A model generated the notes under the pieces. The model worked only from the letters and a program-made list of their open reading frames with translations, was not told the DNA's origin and made no database searches. This document shows positions 6,170 through 14,939 of a DNA stretch of 34,693 nucleotides, one piece after another (within the stretch, counting starts at the first letter, position 1; each line of letters begins with the position of its first letter). The stretch is from an uncultured Collinsella sp. GTDB lineage: Bacteria > Actinomycetota > Coriobacteriia > Coriobacteriales > Coriobacteriaceae. Location: NCBI GenBank assembly GCA_902493535.1, contig CABUQG010000017.1, positions 1 to 34,693 on the forward strand, given 5' to 3'. A program made the translations under genes and the position numbers.

Positions 6170-9169
6170 ATGGTAAACGATTTGAGCGGTATAGACGACC
6201 TCGAGCTGATGCCGCTGGGCGGAGGCTATATGGTGCGACGCGAACGCTTGATGAATGAGCTTATCGCCAAGGGCCGAAAGGCCGGCATCGTGGTTCTTTA
6301 TGCGCCCGACGGGTTTGGGAAGACCTCGGTGCTGCTGCAGTACACCCATGAGGTTAAATGCGACCCGACGCGAGGCCCCGTGCGGATTATCGAGGCCGAT
6401 CGCGCCACTGGGCGCGAGGTGTTTATGCAGCTCGAGGTGGTTACCGAAGAACTCAAAGACAAACCGCACTCCCTTATCGCGATTGATAATGTGCCAAACC
6501 TCGATCAGCACGATACCGAAGACCTCATCGACAGGATTCGCGGCCTGCGCGCTATGGGGATAGGGGTCTTTATCTCCTGCCGTCCTTCAAATCGTCAGCT
6601 GATTCATGGGCTGGGCGATTCGGTTAAGATCAATGCGCAGATGCTCAAGGTGCATGCCTATGAGTATTCGGCGTGGGCATCGGCGTTTTCGATCAGCACA
6701 TCGCTCGACTTCTATCAGCTCACGCAGGGCGTGCCCGAGCTCGTTTCGGCATTGCAGACAGGTCTGTATGGCCAAGGCGACGTAGCCGGTCTGCTCGAAA
6801 ACGAGATTGTCAACGTATATGGCGCGGCACTTGCCGATCTGGCTTCGCTCGACAATAATGCGCTGTTTTGCGTGGCATGTCTCATGGTTTTGATGGGCGA
6901 GGGCAATATCGCAGAACTCGAGGCTTGCGGGGTGAGGCTGTCGATGGTCGACCAGTCCTATTTTGTACGCGACTACCCGATCTTTGGCTTGGATCCCGCC
7001 GAGCGGAGTTTTACGTGTCTGGGCACGGAGGATAACGGACGCTTGCGCTTGCGTAAGTTGGTGGCCGAGGTTCGCCCCGAACTTGTTCCGAGGGCGGCCC
7101 GGATTTTGCTTAAGGCGGGCCGATGCGATGCGGCGATGGGCCTGGCGGACGCCTTTTTGGACCGTGAAGCGGTCCTTGAACTTGCTGGTCAGTATGGGGT
7201 CGATCTTGCTCTGACGGGGCACGGGGCCGATATCTGCCGAGCAGCGCTGGGCACGATCGATGCCGACGATCCGGCTCCAGAGCCAACGCCTGCCGAGGCG
7301 CTTGGCGTATATCTGGCAGCGGTCAGCGTGTCCAATACAAAGCTTGCTCGCTATATGGCATCGGTCATCGAGCGCGGGGGCGAACGGGCGGCCTGCGAAA
7401 TAGACCCTGTTTCATGGAGGGTGGCCCAGACACTGACGGCTGTTTGCTATGGGGACAACGGGCTTGGGCTTCCTACGAACCTGGCCGTGCCAGAAATAGA
7501 GACGTCCCACACCGCACTCGACATGCTGTCCGCGCATATCGAGGTCAAGCGATGCCTGACCGAACGGGGAGATGACGGCGGCGTTCTACAGCAGCTCAAA
7601 ACGAGCAAGGCCTACGACTGCGAGCTCGACATCGCGGGGATTGTTATACGGGCCGATAGTATGCTGGTGGAGCTCTTTGACGGGTCGTTTGCGGGAACCG
7701 ACGAGCGCGACGACGAGATGACGATGGTGCGGGAGGCGCTCGACGTACGTGGGCTTAAGGCGATGGCTATCTGGGTGCGCATGGTGTTGGCGGCACGGCG
7801 GCTCCTTTCCGGCTTGCCGGTAACCGACGACGCGGCGTTCAACGAGCTCGATCGTTTTGCCGTGCGCATGCGCGACAACCAGATTCAGCTGTTTGGCCTG
7901 TTGCTAGAAGGCTGGCAGTCGCTGGCAGAGGGACGGCCGGTTAATGCAAAGTTCCGTGCGGTCCAAGTGCTCAAACTTGCCGAGGAGTCGATTGGGTACA
8001 TGCGCGATAACGCATTGCTGCTGGAGCGCGCGGCATATCTGCGTAACACCTCGATGGTTTCGGTACGCGAGGAAGCGGAGCTACTCGATATAAGCCAGAC
8101 GCAGGTTGGTGGCGCAGAAGCCTGGATGGTGGCGCTGCATTTGGCCTGTGCGGGCCGAGACAGCGATCTTGCGGCCTGGATGTCCATGAATCGTGCGGGG
8201 ATTCTAGAGCCATCGTATCGGCTCTTTGCGCGCCTTGCCATGCATTGTCTGGGCGAGCCGGCGGCCAGGATACGCAAGAAGCTTCCCGTGCGCGAGCTGT
8301 CGCGGTACTCGCTGCGCGACGATTTGGAAGGGGAGGGCGAGCGCCTATTCCAGGCCGGCGGGGTTGAAGCCGTTGATACCATCGACCATATCGAGATTCG
8401 CATGTTTGGTGCGTTTCGCGCCGAGCGCGACGGGTTTCCCATCACGGACAAAATGTGGCGCCGCAAGAAGGCGGCGACGCTTGCCGAGCGGCTTGCGCTG
8501 GGCATGGATGCGCTCGTCGATCGTGAGACGCTGGCCATGGAGCTGTGGCCCCATGCCGAGTTCAATAGCGCCCGCAACAACCTGTACTCGACGATATCGC
8601 GCTTGCGGTCGGCTTTGGGACCGACGCCGGATGGCAAGTCGTGCGTGCTCATCCAAAATGAATGCATTGGGCTCAACGGCGACTACGTCAAGACCGATGT
8701 ACGGCTGTTTGACCAGATAAGCCGCGAGGTTTTGGGAAATCGCACGGGTGCGCGCGGGCCCCATTTAGTTGAGCTGTGCCTTAAGATTGAGCAGCTTTAT
8801 GCCGGACCGCTGTATGTTCCCAATGGCTGTAATCCCACCTACTTTTTGCGCATGCGGCGCATTATGCAGTCAAAGTACATCGATTGCATGATTAAGGGAG
8901 CAAATGCCGCTCTAGAAGAAAACGATCTGCAGTCGGCGATTTGGCTGGCGGAGTCGGGGCTTCGACAGGAAACGGCGCGTGAGGATATGGTGCGCTGCGC
9001 CATGCGCGTCTACAGTGCGGCGGGGCGGCGGCGCGATATCGTCGAGCTGTACAGCGGGCATATGCACCACCTGAGGGAGCAGGTCAATGGCGTGCCCGAG
9101 CCCGAGACGCGGCGTCTATACGAGCGCTTGGTGGAGGGGCGGCTCAATCGCGTGCTGGTCGAGCGATAA
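6170..9169 (+). CDS. Large NTPase/BTAD-domain transcriptional regulator
   Basis: A 999-residue regulator combining an N-terminal STAND-type NTPase with a C-terminal SARP-like output. The Walker A loop is APDGFGKTS (residues 45-53) and a Walker B-like SLIAID ends at Asp106. The middle 600 residues are helical and probably repeat-like, as in MalT/AfsR-type proteins. Residues about 741-835 resemble an OmpR-type winged helix (FGAFRAERDG, then LWP and RNNLYSTISRLRSAL), followed by a bacterial transcriptional activation domain to the end. Such proteins usually activate transcription when a ligand releases NTPase inhibition. The ATG at 6170 follows GAGGAG. It is a lone gene, so its targets are unknown; the repeats just upstream may be autoregulatory sites. 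Confidence 0.8.
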   Translation: MVNDLSGIDDLELMPLGGGYMVRRERLMNELIAKGRKAGIVVLYAPDGFGKTSVLLQYTHEVKCDPTRGPVRIIEADRATGREVFMQLEVVTEELKDKPHSLIAIDNVPNLDQHDTEDLIDRIRGLRAMGIGVFISCRPSNRQLIHGLGDSVKINAQMLKVHAYEYSAWASAFSISTSLDFYQLTQGVPELVSALQTGLYGQGDVAGLLENEIVNVYGAALADLASLDNNALFCVACLMVLMGEGNIAELEACGVRLSMVDQSYFVRDYPIFGLDPAERSFTCLGTEDNGRLRLRKLVAEVRPELVPRAARILLKAGRCDAAMGLADAFLDREAVLELAGQYGVDLALTGHGADICRAALGTIDADDPAPEPTPAEALGVYLAAVSVSNTKLARYMASVIERGGERAACEIDPVSWRVAQTLTAVCYGDNGLGLPTNLAVPEIETSHTALDMLSAHIEVKRCLTERGDDGGVLQQLKTSKAYDCELDIAGIVIRADSMLVELFDGSFAGTDERDDEMTMVREALDVRGLKAMAIWVRMVLAARRLLSGLPVTDDAAFNELDRFAVRMRDNQIQLFGLLLEGWQSLAEGRPVNAKFRAVQVLKLAEESIGYMRDNALLLERAAYLRNTSMVSVREEAELLDISQTQVGGAEAWMVALHLACAGRDSDLAAWMSMNRAGILEPSYRLFARLAMHCLGEPAARIRKKLPVRELSRYSLRDDLEGEGERLFQAGGVEAVDTIDHIEIRMFGAFRAERDGFPITDKMWRRKKAATLAERLALGMDALVDRETLAMELWPHAEFNSARNNLYSTISRLRSALGPTPDGKSCVLIQNECIGLNGDYVKTDVRLFDQISREVLGNRTGARGPHLVELCLKIEQLYAGPLYVPNGCNPTYFLRMRRIMQSKYIDCMIKGANAALEENDLQSAIWLAESGLRQETAREDMVRCAMRVYSAAGRRRDIVELYSGHMHHLREQVNGVPEPETRRLYERLVEGRLNRVLVER

Positions 9170-9201
9170 AAAACGGGCGCCCGAAGTACTTGGGCACCCG
9201 T
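9168..9201 (-). terminator. Terminator for the YhbY-like gene, overlapping the stop of the convergent regulator
   Basis: On the minus strand ACGGGTGCCC pairs with GGGCGCCCGT around a 9-base loop and is followed by six T residues. These T residues are the complement of 9168-9173, which includes the last bases of the regulator TAA on the plus strand. The stem may also stop the regulator transcript, but there is no T-run on that side. Confidence 0.75.
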
Positions 9202-9238
9202 AAGCTTGCTATGTGTTGGATCGCCGGATCATTGGCTC

Positions 9239-9538
9239 TTAGACGAGCTTGATCTTCTCGATGTCCTTGCGCGAGGACTCGCGATACAGTGAGAACTTGC
9301 GGCCGATGACCTGGACGACCTCGGCGTGGCAACGCTCGGCGAGCTCCTCGGCGGCCTCGCGGGCGGAAAGGCTGGAGCCGTCCAGCACAGAGCACTTAAC
9401 GAGCTCGTGCTTCTCCAGGTAGGCGACCGTCTGCTCGACGGTGCCCTCGTTGACGTCGGACTTGCCGATGATGATGGCGGGGTTGAGGTGATGGGCCATG
9501 CTGCGAAGCTGCTTGACCTGGGCTCCTGTCAGTGCCAT
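9239..9538 (-). CDS. YhbY family RNA-binding protein (CRM domain)
   Basis: A 99-residue single CRM-domain protein. Family members associate with pre-50S ribosomal particles and bind RNA through a GxxG loop; here the stretch is IIIGKSDVNEG at residues 22-32. The opening ALTGAQVKQLRSMAHHLNP and the closing IGRKFSLYRES are typical of the family (YhbY in E. coli, YqeI in Bacillus). Length is normal. The ATG at 9538 has only a weak purine-rich ribosome site. It lies 158 bp downstream of the methyltransferase gene on the same strand and has its own terminator. Confidence 0.92.
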   Translation of the reverse strand: MALTGAQVKQLRSMAHHLNPAIIIGKSDVNEGTVEQTVAYLEKHELVKCSVLDGSSLSAREAAEELAERCHAEVVQVIGRKFSLYRESSRKDIEKIKLV

Positions 9539-9696
9539 GGGTTCTCGCTTTCTATGTATGGGGCGCCCCGCGACGGGGCCTTAATCTACGTGAGCTGTCC
9601 CACGATAGCGCAGGAACGGCGCGGTGTGGAGCGCGTTTGCCCAGTTCAAAAAGAATGCGGATGCCGAGTGAGTGGGCAGTGCGGGCTGCGAACAGG
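9539..9696. other. Gap between methyltransferase and YhbY-like gene
   Basis: No gene, RNA or convincing promoter is visible in these 158 bp. A short GC-rich inverted repeat (GGCGCCCCGCGACGGGGCC near 9561-9580) lies just upstream of the yhbY start and could influence its leader. Confidence 0.4.
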
Positions 9697-10584
9697 CTAT
9701 GAGCTGGGCGCAGAGACCGGCTCCCATGCAATAAACGCCCAACGAACCTTGCGGACATGATCGAGCATATAGCGCCCCTGCGGCACGCCCTTGGAGCCCG
9801 GCTCACCGGCATGGGGATTCTCGATCATGTGCTGGGCGATGTAATCGCGCAGACGGTCGACCTTATCCTCGTTGCCATGCTCAAGCATGCGGGAAAAATC
9901 TGCTACGCCCGCCTCAAGGTTATCGAAGGTATCGCGACGAGGCGATTCAAAGTATGTAACCTGCGGCAGGGCACCCATCTGAATGAGGATGTTGAAGGCG
10001 TACACAAAGCCATTACTGCAGGTAACCGAGGCACCGATGGCGTTCATCACGTGCAGGTCATAGCGCGGGCTGGAGTTGGCGACCATCGTGACAGCACAAC
10101 GCCGGCGAGCCGTGCGGTCGAGCTTGGCAAGCGCGCCTTTTAGGTTGGTCGTCGTAACCGACCGACTGGCAAAGGCAACATCTACCGCTTTTGCGATCGG
10201 TCCAACCAAATACCAGTCATCATCCCAAGCAAGCTCAAGCGGCGTAATAAGATCTTCGAGCCCGTAATACTCAATGCCGGCATCAAGCGTGCCCAACATG
10301 GCAGGAGAGAAGTCGGCAGCAATCACGGAATGCCCAGCCTGAGCAAGCGGAATAGCAATCGCCCCAGCCCCACACCCCATATCAAGCACCGACTCACCAG
10401 GCTTCAACGCCAACAGCTTTATAAAATCCCGAGCATAAGGGGCAGTCTCCAACGGCCGAAAATGCCGAGCCCGCTTATCCCACTCAAAAGAATCATCAGC
10501 CCGATGTCGAGCAGCTTGCAAGCGCATCCATTCGCCATTCCAATCCGCAGAAAGCAGCTCAGAACGAATCAAATCATCAGCCAC
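9697..10584 (-). CDS. Class I SAM-dependent methyltransferase
   Basis: A 295-residue protein with a Rossmann-type methyltransferase core. Motif I is VLDMGCGAGAIAIPLA (residues 66-81) and the acidic residue that binds the SAM ribose follows in IAADFS (Asp91). The substrate is not evident; small-molecule, protein and tRNA methyltransferases share this core. It starts with GTG at 10584 preceded by GAGGGAG; the ATG a few bases upstream is in another frame. Its N-terminal half uses many T-ending codons (GCT, GAT, ATT, CGT), unlike the C-ending preference of the housekeeping genes here, a possible sign of transfer. A rho-independent terminator lies only about 20 bases before the start. Confidence 0.85.
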   Translation of the reverse strand: MADDLIRSELLSADWNGEWMRLQAARHRADDSFEWDKRARHFRPLETAPYARDFIKLLALKPGESVLDMGCGAGAIAIPLAQAGHSVIAADFSPAMLGTLDAGIEYYGLEDLITPLELAWDDDWYLVGPIAKAVDVAFASRSVTTTNLKGALAKLDRTARRRCAVTMVANSSPRYDLHVMNAIGASVTCSNGFVYAFNILIQMGALPQVTYFESPRRDTFDNLEAGVADFSRMLEHGNEDKVDRLRDYIAQHMIENPHAGEPGSKGVPQGRYMLDHVRKVRWAFIAWEPVSAPSS

Positions 10585-10603
10585 GGGCCATCTCCCTCAC
10601 AAC

Positions 10604-10635
10604 AAAAAAGCGACTCCTCCCAAAAGAAGAGCCGC
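10604..10635 (-). terminator. Terminator just upstream of the methyltransferase start
   Basis: Minus-strand GCGGCTCTTC pairs with GAGGAGTCGC (10 bp including wobbles) around TTTTGG, then six T residues (complement of 10604-10609). It ends about 20 bases before the methyltransferase GTG. A -10-like TATATG lies about 8 bases upstream of the stem on the same strand. It could end the UPF0210 transcript or attenuate the methyltransferase. Confidence 0.7.
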
Positions 10636-10750
10636 AACCAGCATATATCAGAAAGAACCGATCCAACGCCAAACCGCCCTCACAACCAAGGCGGGCAGGA
10701 GCGAAGCGACTGCCATACGGGATAGAACCCAACTGAGGTTCCGTTGTGCG

Positions 10751-10884
10751 GGAGCCCCGGGGAGGGCAAATATATAAGGTCGATCGCGAGTTCCGCACGA
10801 GCCGGAGAGCACTTAATGTGCTCTCCGTGCGAGTCAGGACTGTCCGAGCAGGCGACCTTATATATTTGCCCTCCCCGGGGCTCC
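10751..10884. repeat. 134-bp nested perfect palindrome
   Basis: The 32 bases 10751-10782 (starting GGAGCCCCGGGGAGGGC, ending AAGGTCG) are an exact reverse complement of 10853-10884. Inside the 70-bp interval lies a second perfect inverted repeat, GGAGAGCAC (10804-10812) and GTGCTCTCC (10818-10826), around TTAAT. No target-site duplication is obvious at the ends and there is no T-run, so it is not a normal terminator. It sits 17 bp beyond the stop of the UPF0210 gene and 166 bp upstream of the methyltransferase start. Confidence 0.95.
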
Positions 10885-10901
10885 TCGCTCGAACCCCTCA
10901 G

Positions 10902-12266
10902 CTAGTTCTTCAGCGAGTTCAGCGGCGCCGGGAATCGACCACCACGGTGGGCAAGCACGGTGCCGGCGTTGGGGTTCACCGGCATGATGGGCGCACGGCC
11001 GAACAGGCCGCCGTACTCGACGCAGTCGCCCACGCCCTTGCCGATGGCGGGGATCACGCGGACGGCCGTGGTCTTGTTGTTGATGACGCCGATGGCCATC
11101 TCGTCGGCGATGATGCCGGCGATGGTCTCGACCGGAGTGTCGCCAGGGATGGCAATCATGTCCAGGCCAACGGAGCACACGCAGGTCATGGCCTCGAGCT
11201 TCTCGAGCGAAAGCGCGCCGGCCTCGACGGCGGCGATCATGCCGGCGTCCTCGGACACGGGAATGAAAGCGCCCGAGAGACCGCCCACGCTGGAGCTGGC
11301 CATGACGCCGCCCTTCTTGACGGCATCGTTGAGCATGGCGAGCGCGCAGGTCGTGCCCGGGCCACCGCAGGTGCCAACACCGATGATCTCGAGGATGCGT
11401 GCGACGGAGTCGCCGATGGCGGGCGTGGGAGCCAGCGACAGGTCGACAATGCCCTTCTCGACACCCAGGCGATGGGCGGCCTCGCGGCTCATGAGCTCGC
11501 CGGCACGGGTGATCTTAAAGGCGGTCTGCTTGATTTTCTCGGCAACCTCCATCATCGATGCGGAGTCGGGGAGCGTCTCCAGGGCTGCGGCCATAACGCC
11601 GGGGCCCGAGACGCCTACGTTGATGACGGCGTCGGCCTCGCCACCGCCGTGGACGGCGCCCGCCATAAACGGGGAGTCCTCGACCATGTTGGCAAAGCAG
11701 ACAAACTTGGAGGCGCCAACGGAATCCTGGTCGGCCGTGAGCTTGGCGGCATCGATGATGGTCTGGGCGGCCATGAGCACGGCATCCATGTTGATACCGG
11801 CGCGCAGGCTGGCGACGTTGACGCTGGAGCAGACGCGGCTCGTGGTAGCGAGCGCCTGGGGGATGGACTGGATGACGCGGCGGTCGGCGTCGCCGATGCC
11901 CTTCTGGACGAGTGCGGAGAAGCCGCCCAGGTAATCGATGTCGAGCGTCTCGGCCGCGCGGTCGAGGGCATGCGCGATGGGGGTGAGGTCCTCATCCTTG
12001 CAGCACGCGGCGATCTGCGCCACCGGGGTGACGGAAACGCGCTTGTTGACGATGGGGATACCGTACTCGCGCTCGAGGTTCTCGGCGGTCTCGACCAGAT
12101 GCTCAGCCGTGTGCGTCACGTGGTCGTAGATTTTCGTGCACATGCGGTCGAGGTTCTCGTCGCCGCAACCCATGAGCGAAACACCCATGGTGATGGTCCT
12201 GATGTCGAGGTTCTGTTCCTCAACCATGCCGCGGGTTTCCGCGATTTCTGCGGGCGTGATCGCCAT
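10902..12266 (-). CDS. UPF0210 (PFL-like) family protein
   Basis: A 454-residue member of the UPF0210 family, a conserved family of unknown biochemical role. Seen here are VKNKRVSVTP-like VNKRVSVTPVAQIA, the glycine-rich GVSGPGVMAAAL and GGPGTTCALAMLNDAVKKGG, and the GGLSGAFIPVSEDAGM stretch, with a smooth full-length alignment as far as I can recall the family. I chose the ATG at 12266 because AGGAGCGCAAGG precedes it and the protein then has the usual length; 19 further codons upstream are open but have no ribosome site. In many genomes a small ACT-domain protein gene precedes this gene; none is present here. A strong hairpin separates it from metH upstream. Confidence 0.85.
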   Translation of the reverse strand: MAITPAEIAETRGMVEEQNLDIRTITMGVSLMGCGDENLDRMCTKIYDHVTHTAEHLVETAENLEREYGIPIVNKRVSVTPVAQIAACCKDEDLTPIAHALDRAAETLDIDYLGGFSALVQKGIGDADRRVIQSIPQALATTSRVCSSVNVASLRAGINMDAVLMAAQTIIDAAKLTADQDSVGASKFVCFANMVEDSPFMAGAVHGGGEADAVINVGVSGPGVMAAALETLPDSASMMEVAEKIKQTAFKITRAGELMSREAAHRLGVEKGIVDLSLAPTPAIGDSVARILEIIGVGTCGGPGTTCALAMLNDAVKKGGVMASSSVGGLSGAFIPVSEDAGMIAAVEAGALSLEKLEAMTCVCSVGLDMIAIPGDTPVETIAGIIADEMAIGVINNKTTAVRVIPAIGKGVGDCVEYGGLFGRAPIMPVNPNAGTVLAHRGGRFPAPLNSLKN

Positions 12267-12311
12267 CCTTGCGCTCCTATCTGCCAAAACGAGCATAGTC
12301 TTATCTATTCT

Positions 12312-12349
12312 AACGTGCCGCACGTGCCATGTGGCGCGTGCGGCACGTT
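12312..12349 (-). terminator. Strong hairpin terminator between metH and the UPF0210 gene
   Basis: AACGTGCCGCACGTGCC (12312-12328) and GGCGCGTGCGGCACGTT (12333-12349) form a 17-bp stem with one mismatch or wobble around ATGT. On the minus strand it follows the metH stop by about 25 bases; the tail TTAGAATAGAT is only moderately T-rich. It lies about 46 bases before the UPF0210 start, so that gene needs a promoter within this short stretch or readthrough. Confidence 0.7.
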
Positions 12350-12374
12350 TTGGTGCTCGGTTGTTTCCGTTGTG

Positions 12375-14930
12375 TTACTGCCCAAAGACCTCTTCGGCGA
12401 TGCGAGCGCTTTCGGCGGCGTCCTTGGCGTAGTAGTCCGCGCCGATCTGCTTGGCGTATTCGGGGGTGAGTACGGCGCCGCCCACGATGATCTTGACGCC
12501 CGGCACCTCAGTATGAAGCAGCTTGATGGTCTCCTCCATGGCGACGACTGTGGTAGTCATAAGCGCCGAGAGGCCGACGAGTTTGATGTCGCGCTCCTTG
12601 ACGGTCTTGAGTACTTCCTGCGGATCGACGTCGCGACCCAGGTCAAAGACGGTGTAGCCGTAGTTGTCGAGCAGCATTTTGACGATGTTCTTGCCAATAT
12701 CGTGGATGTCGCCCTTGACGGTGGCCACGCAGATTTTGCCCTTGTCGGCAATCTCGCCGGCGGGCATCAGGCGCTTGATGGTGTCGAAGCCCACGCGCGC
12801 GGCCTCGGCCGAGGCCATGAGCTGCGGCAAGAAGAACTTTCCCTGGTCAAAGAGGACGCCAACCTCGTCGAGGGCGGGGATAAAGTGGTTGTTGATGAGG
12901 TCCATGGCGTCGTGATCTGCCAGAAGACGCTCGGTCTCGGCTGCGATCTCGCCTTTGCGGCCCGAGACGACCATGTGGCGGATGGGATCGTCATCGGCGC
13001 TTGCGGTGGTGCTTGCGGCAGGTGCGGCATCGCTCGATACTGCTTGAGCTGCTGCCGGGTTTGCAGCGATCTTGTACGGATCGGTCCAGTCGGCGTAGCG
13101 CTCGATGTATCCGGTCGAGCCCTTGTCCTCAACGCTCAGCACGCGATAGCTGTAGACGGTGTCCATAAAGCGCTTGGAACCCGGGTTCATGATGGGGGCA
13201 TCGAGGCCCGCGCCAAAGGCGGCGGCCAAAAAGACCGAGCCCAGCAGCGGGCGGGCAGGCAGGCCAAAGCTGATGTTCGACACGCCGAGCGCGCACTTGA
13301 CGCCCAGGCGTTCCTTGCACAGGGACATGGCGCGCAGAATCTGTTCGGCCTGGCGTTGATTGGTCGAGGCGGTCATGACCAGGCAGTCGATGAGGATGCG
13401 GTCCGGTCCGATACCGTAGCGCGCAGCCTCGGTTACGATGCGCTCGGCGATGGCGAAGCGAGCCTCGGCGGTATCGGGGATGCCGCCTTCGTCGAGCGTG
13501 AGGCCGACAACGTTGGTGCCGTAGTGGGCGACTAGGGGAAAGATCTCGTCCATGATTTGCCGTTTGCCATTGACCGAGTTGATGATGGGCTTGCCGGCGT
13601 AGCGGCGCACGGCTGCCTCGACGGCTGCGGGGTCGGTGGAGTCGATCTGCAGCGGCAGCAGCGTGGAGCCCTGGAGCTGCTCGGTCGCCTGCTGGATGAT
13701 CTTGACCTCGTCGATCTCGGGCAGGCCTACGTTGACGTCCAGGATGTCGGCGCCCTGTTCCTGCTGGCTGATGCCCTGGCTCACGACGTAGTCCAGGTCG
13801 CCGTCGCGCAGGGCCTGTTGCAGGCGCTTTTTGCCGGTGGGATTGATGCGCTCGCCGATGACGGCGATCTTGTGGCCGTCACAGGGAAGGTCCACGACCG
13901 TCTGGGCGCTCGTGACCGACATACTGGGCTTGCGGTGGCGCGGGCTGGGCGTGTGGTTGTCGATAAGCGTGCGCAAGGCCGCCATGTGCGCCGGTGTGGT
14001 GCCGCAGCAGCCGCCCACGACGCTCACGCCGTCGGCGATCATGCCGGAGACGGCCTCGGCGTATTCGGGGGCCTGGATATCAAAGACGGTATTGCCGTCA
14101 TCGTCCACGTGGGGGAGTCCTGCATTGGCCTGAACCATAACGGGCTTGTCCGTAACGGTGAGCATGCGTGCGGCGAGCCCTCTGAGCTCGGCCGGTCCCT
14201 GGCTGCAGTTGATGCCCAAAACGTCGGCGCCGATGGCGTCGAGCGTGACGGCGGCCACCTCGGGACTCGTACCCAGGAACGTGCGACCGTCTTCCTCAAA
14301 GGTCATGGTGGCAAAGACGGGCAGGTCGGAGTTCTCGCGGCAGGCGAGGACGGCAGCCTTGATCTCGGCAAGGTCGGTCATGGTCTCGATAATAAAGAGG
14401 TCCACGCCCGCGTCGACGCCGGCGCGCACTTCCTCGGCAAAGAGGTCATAGGCCTCGTCGAAGCTCAGGGTGCCCAAGGGGCGAAGCAGTGCGCCGATGG
14501 GGCCGATATCGCCGGCGACATAGTGGGCGCCGGCCGCGCGGGCGCAGGCGACGGCGGCGGCAAAGACATCTGCCACGGTGGCGGCGCCGTCGAGCTTGTG
14601 GGCGTTGGCGCCAAAGGTGTTGGCGGTGATCACGTCACAGCCGGCCTCGACGTACTGACGCTGAATATTGGTAATGACCTGGGGCTCCTCAAAGTTGAGC
14701 AGCTCGGGCAGGGCGCCTGCCTTCATGCCGGCGGCCTGCAACATGGTGCCCATGCCGCCGTCGAACAGCAGGTGTCCCGTGCCCTCGATAGCGGCGCGCA
14801 GGCGATCGTCCTTAATGCGAAGGTCATCGATCGTGCGTGTCTTGTATGCAGCGCCATTGCGGCGTGCGGCATCAACGGGCGCCGCCAGCGCGGCGCCGTC
14901 CAGATCATGAGTGATAAGCGGAGTAAACAT
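12375..14930 (-). CDS. metH: Cobalamin-dependent methionine synthase lacking the activation domain
   Basis: Transfers the methyl group of 5-methyltetrahydrofolate through cobalamin to homocysteine. The 851-residue protein has three parts in order. The homocysteine-binding barrel (residues about 50-325) carries zinc ligands Cys242 (GINCSQGP) and Cys308/Cys309 (GGCCGTTP). The pterin-binding domain (about 350-610) contains IGERINPTGKK. The cobalamin cap and Rossmann domain (about 660-851) carries the DxHxxG motif GDIHDIGKN with axial His743. The C-terminal SAM-dependent reactivation domain of E. coli MetH (about 1,230 residues) is missing; it is supplied by the preceding gene. About 50 unusual residues precede the barrel. 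The ATG at 14930 follows AGGAG overlapping the stop of the upstream gene. Confidence 0.95.
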   Translation of the reverse strand: MFTPLITHDLDGAALAAPVDAARRNGAAYKTRTIDDLRIKDDRLRAAIEGTGHLLFDGGMGTMLQAAGMKAGALPELLNFEEPQVITNIQRQYVEAGCDVITANTFGANAHKLDGAATVADVFAAAVACARAAGAHYVAGDIGPIGALLRPLGTLSFDEAYDLFAEEVRAGVDAGVDLFIIETMTDLAEIKAAVLACRENSDLPVFATMTFEEDGRTFLGTSPEVAAVTLDAIGADVLGINCSQGPAELRGLAARMLTVTDKPVMVQANAGLPHVDDDGNTVFDIQAPEYAEAVSGMIADGVSVVGGCCGTTPAHMAALRTLIDNHTPSPRHRKPSMSVTSAQTVVDLPCDGHKIAVIGERINPTGKKRLQQALRDGDLDYVVSQGISQQEQGADILDVNVGLPEIDEVKIIQQATEQLQGSTLLPLQIDSTDPAAVEAAVRRYAGKPIINSVNGKRQIMDEIFPLVAHYGTNVVGLTLDEGGIPDTAEARFAIAERIVTEAARYGIGPDRILIDCLVMTASTNQRQAEQILRAMSLCKERLGVKCALGVSNISFGLPARPLLGSVFLAAAFGAGLDAPIMNPGSKRFMDTVYSYRVLSVEDKGSTGYIERYADWTDPYKIAANPAAAQAVSSDAAPAASTTASADDDPIRHMVVSGRKGEIAAETERLLADHDAMDLINNHFIPALDEVGVLFDQGKFFLPQLMASAEAARVGFDTIKRLMPAGEIADKGKICVATVKGDIHDIGKNIVKMLLDNYGYTVFDLGRDVDPQEVLKTVKERDIKLVGLSALMTTTVVAMEETIKLLHTEVPGVKIIVGGAVLTPEYAKQIGADYYAKDAAESARIAEEVFGQ

Positions 14931-14939
14931 CGATGGCTC

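Noticed and set aside
10746..13535. Very long antisense reading frames, for example opposite the UPF0210 gene and metH, and similar ones opposite glmM and glutamine synthetase
   Set aside because: They mirror the codon pattern of real genes on the other strand, where all catalytic motifs are found; they are GC-driven shadows.
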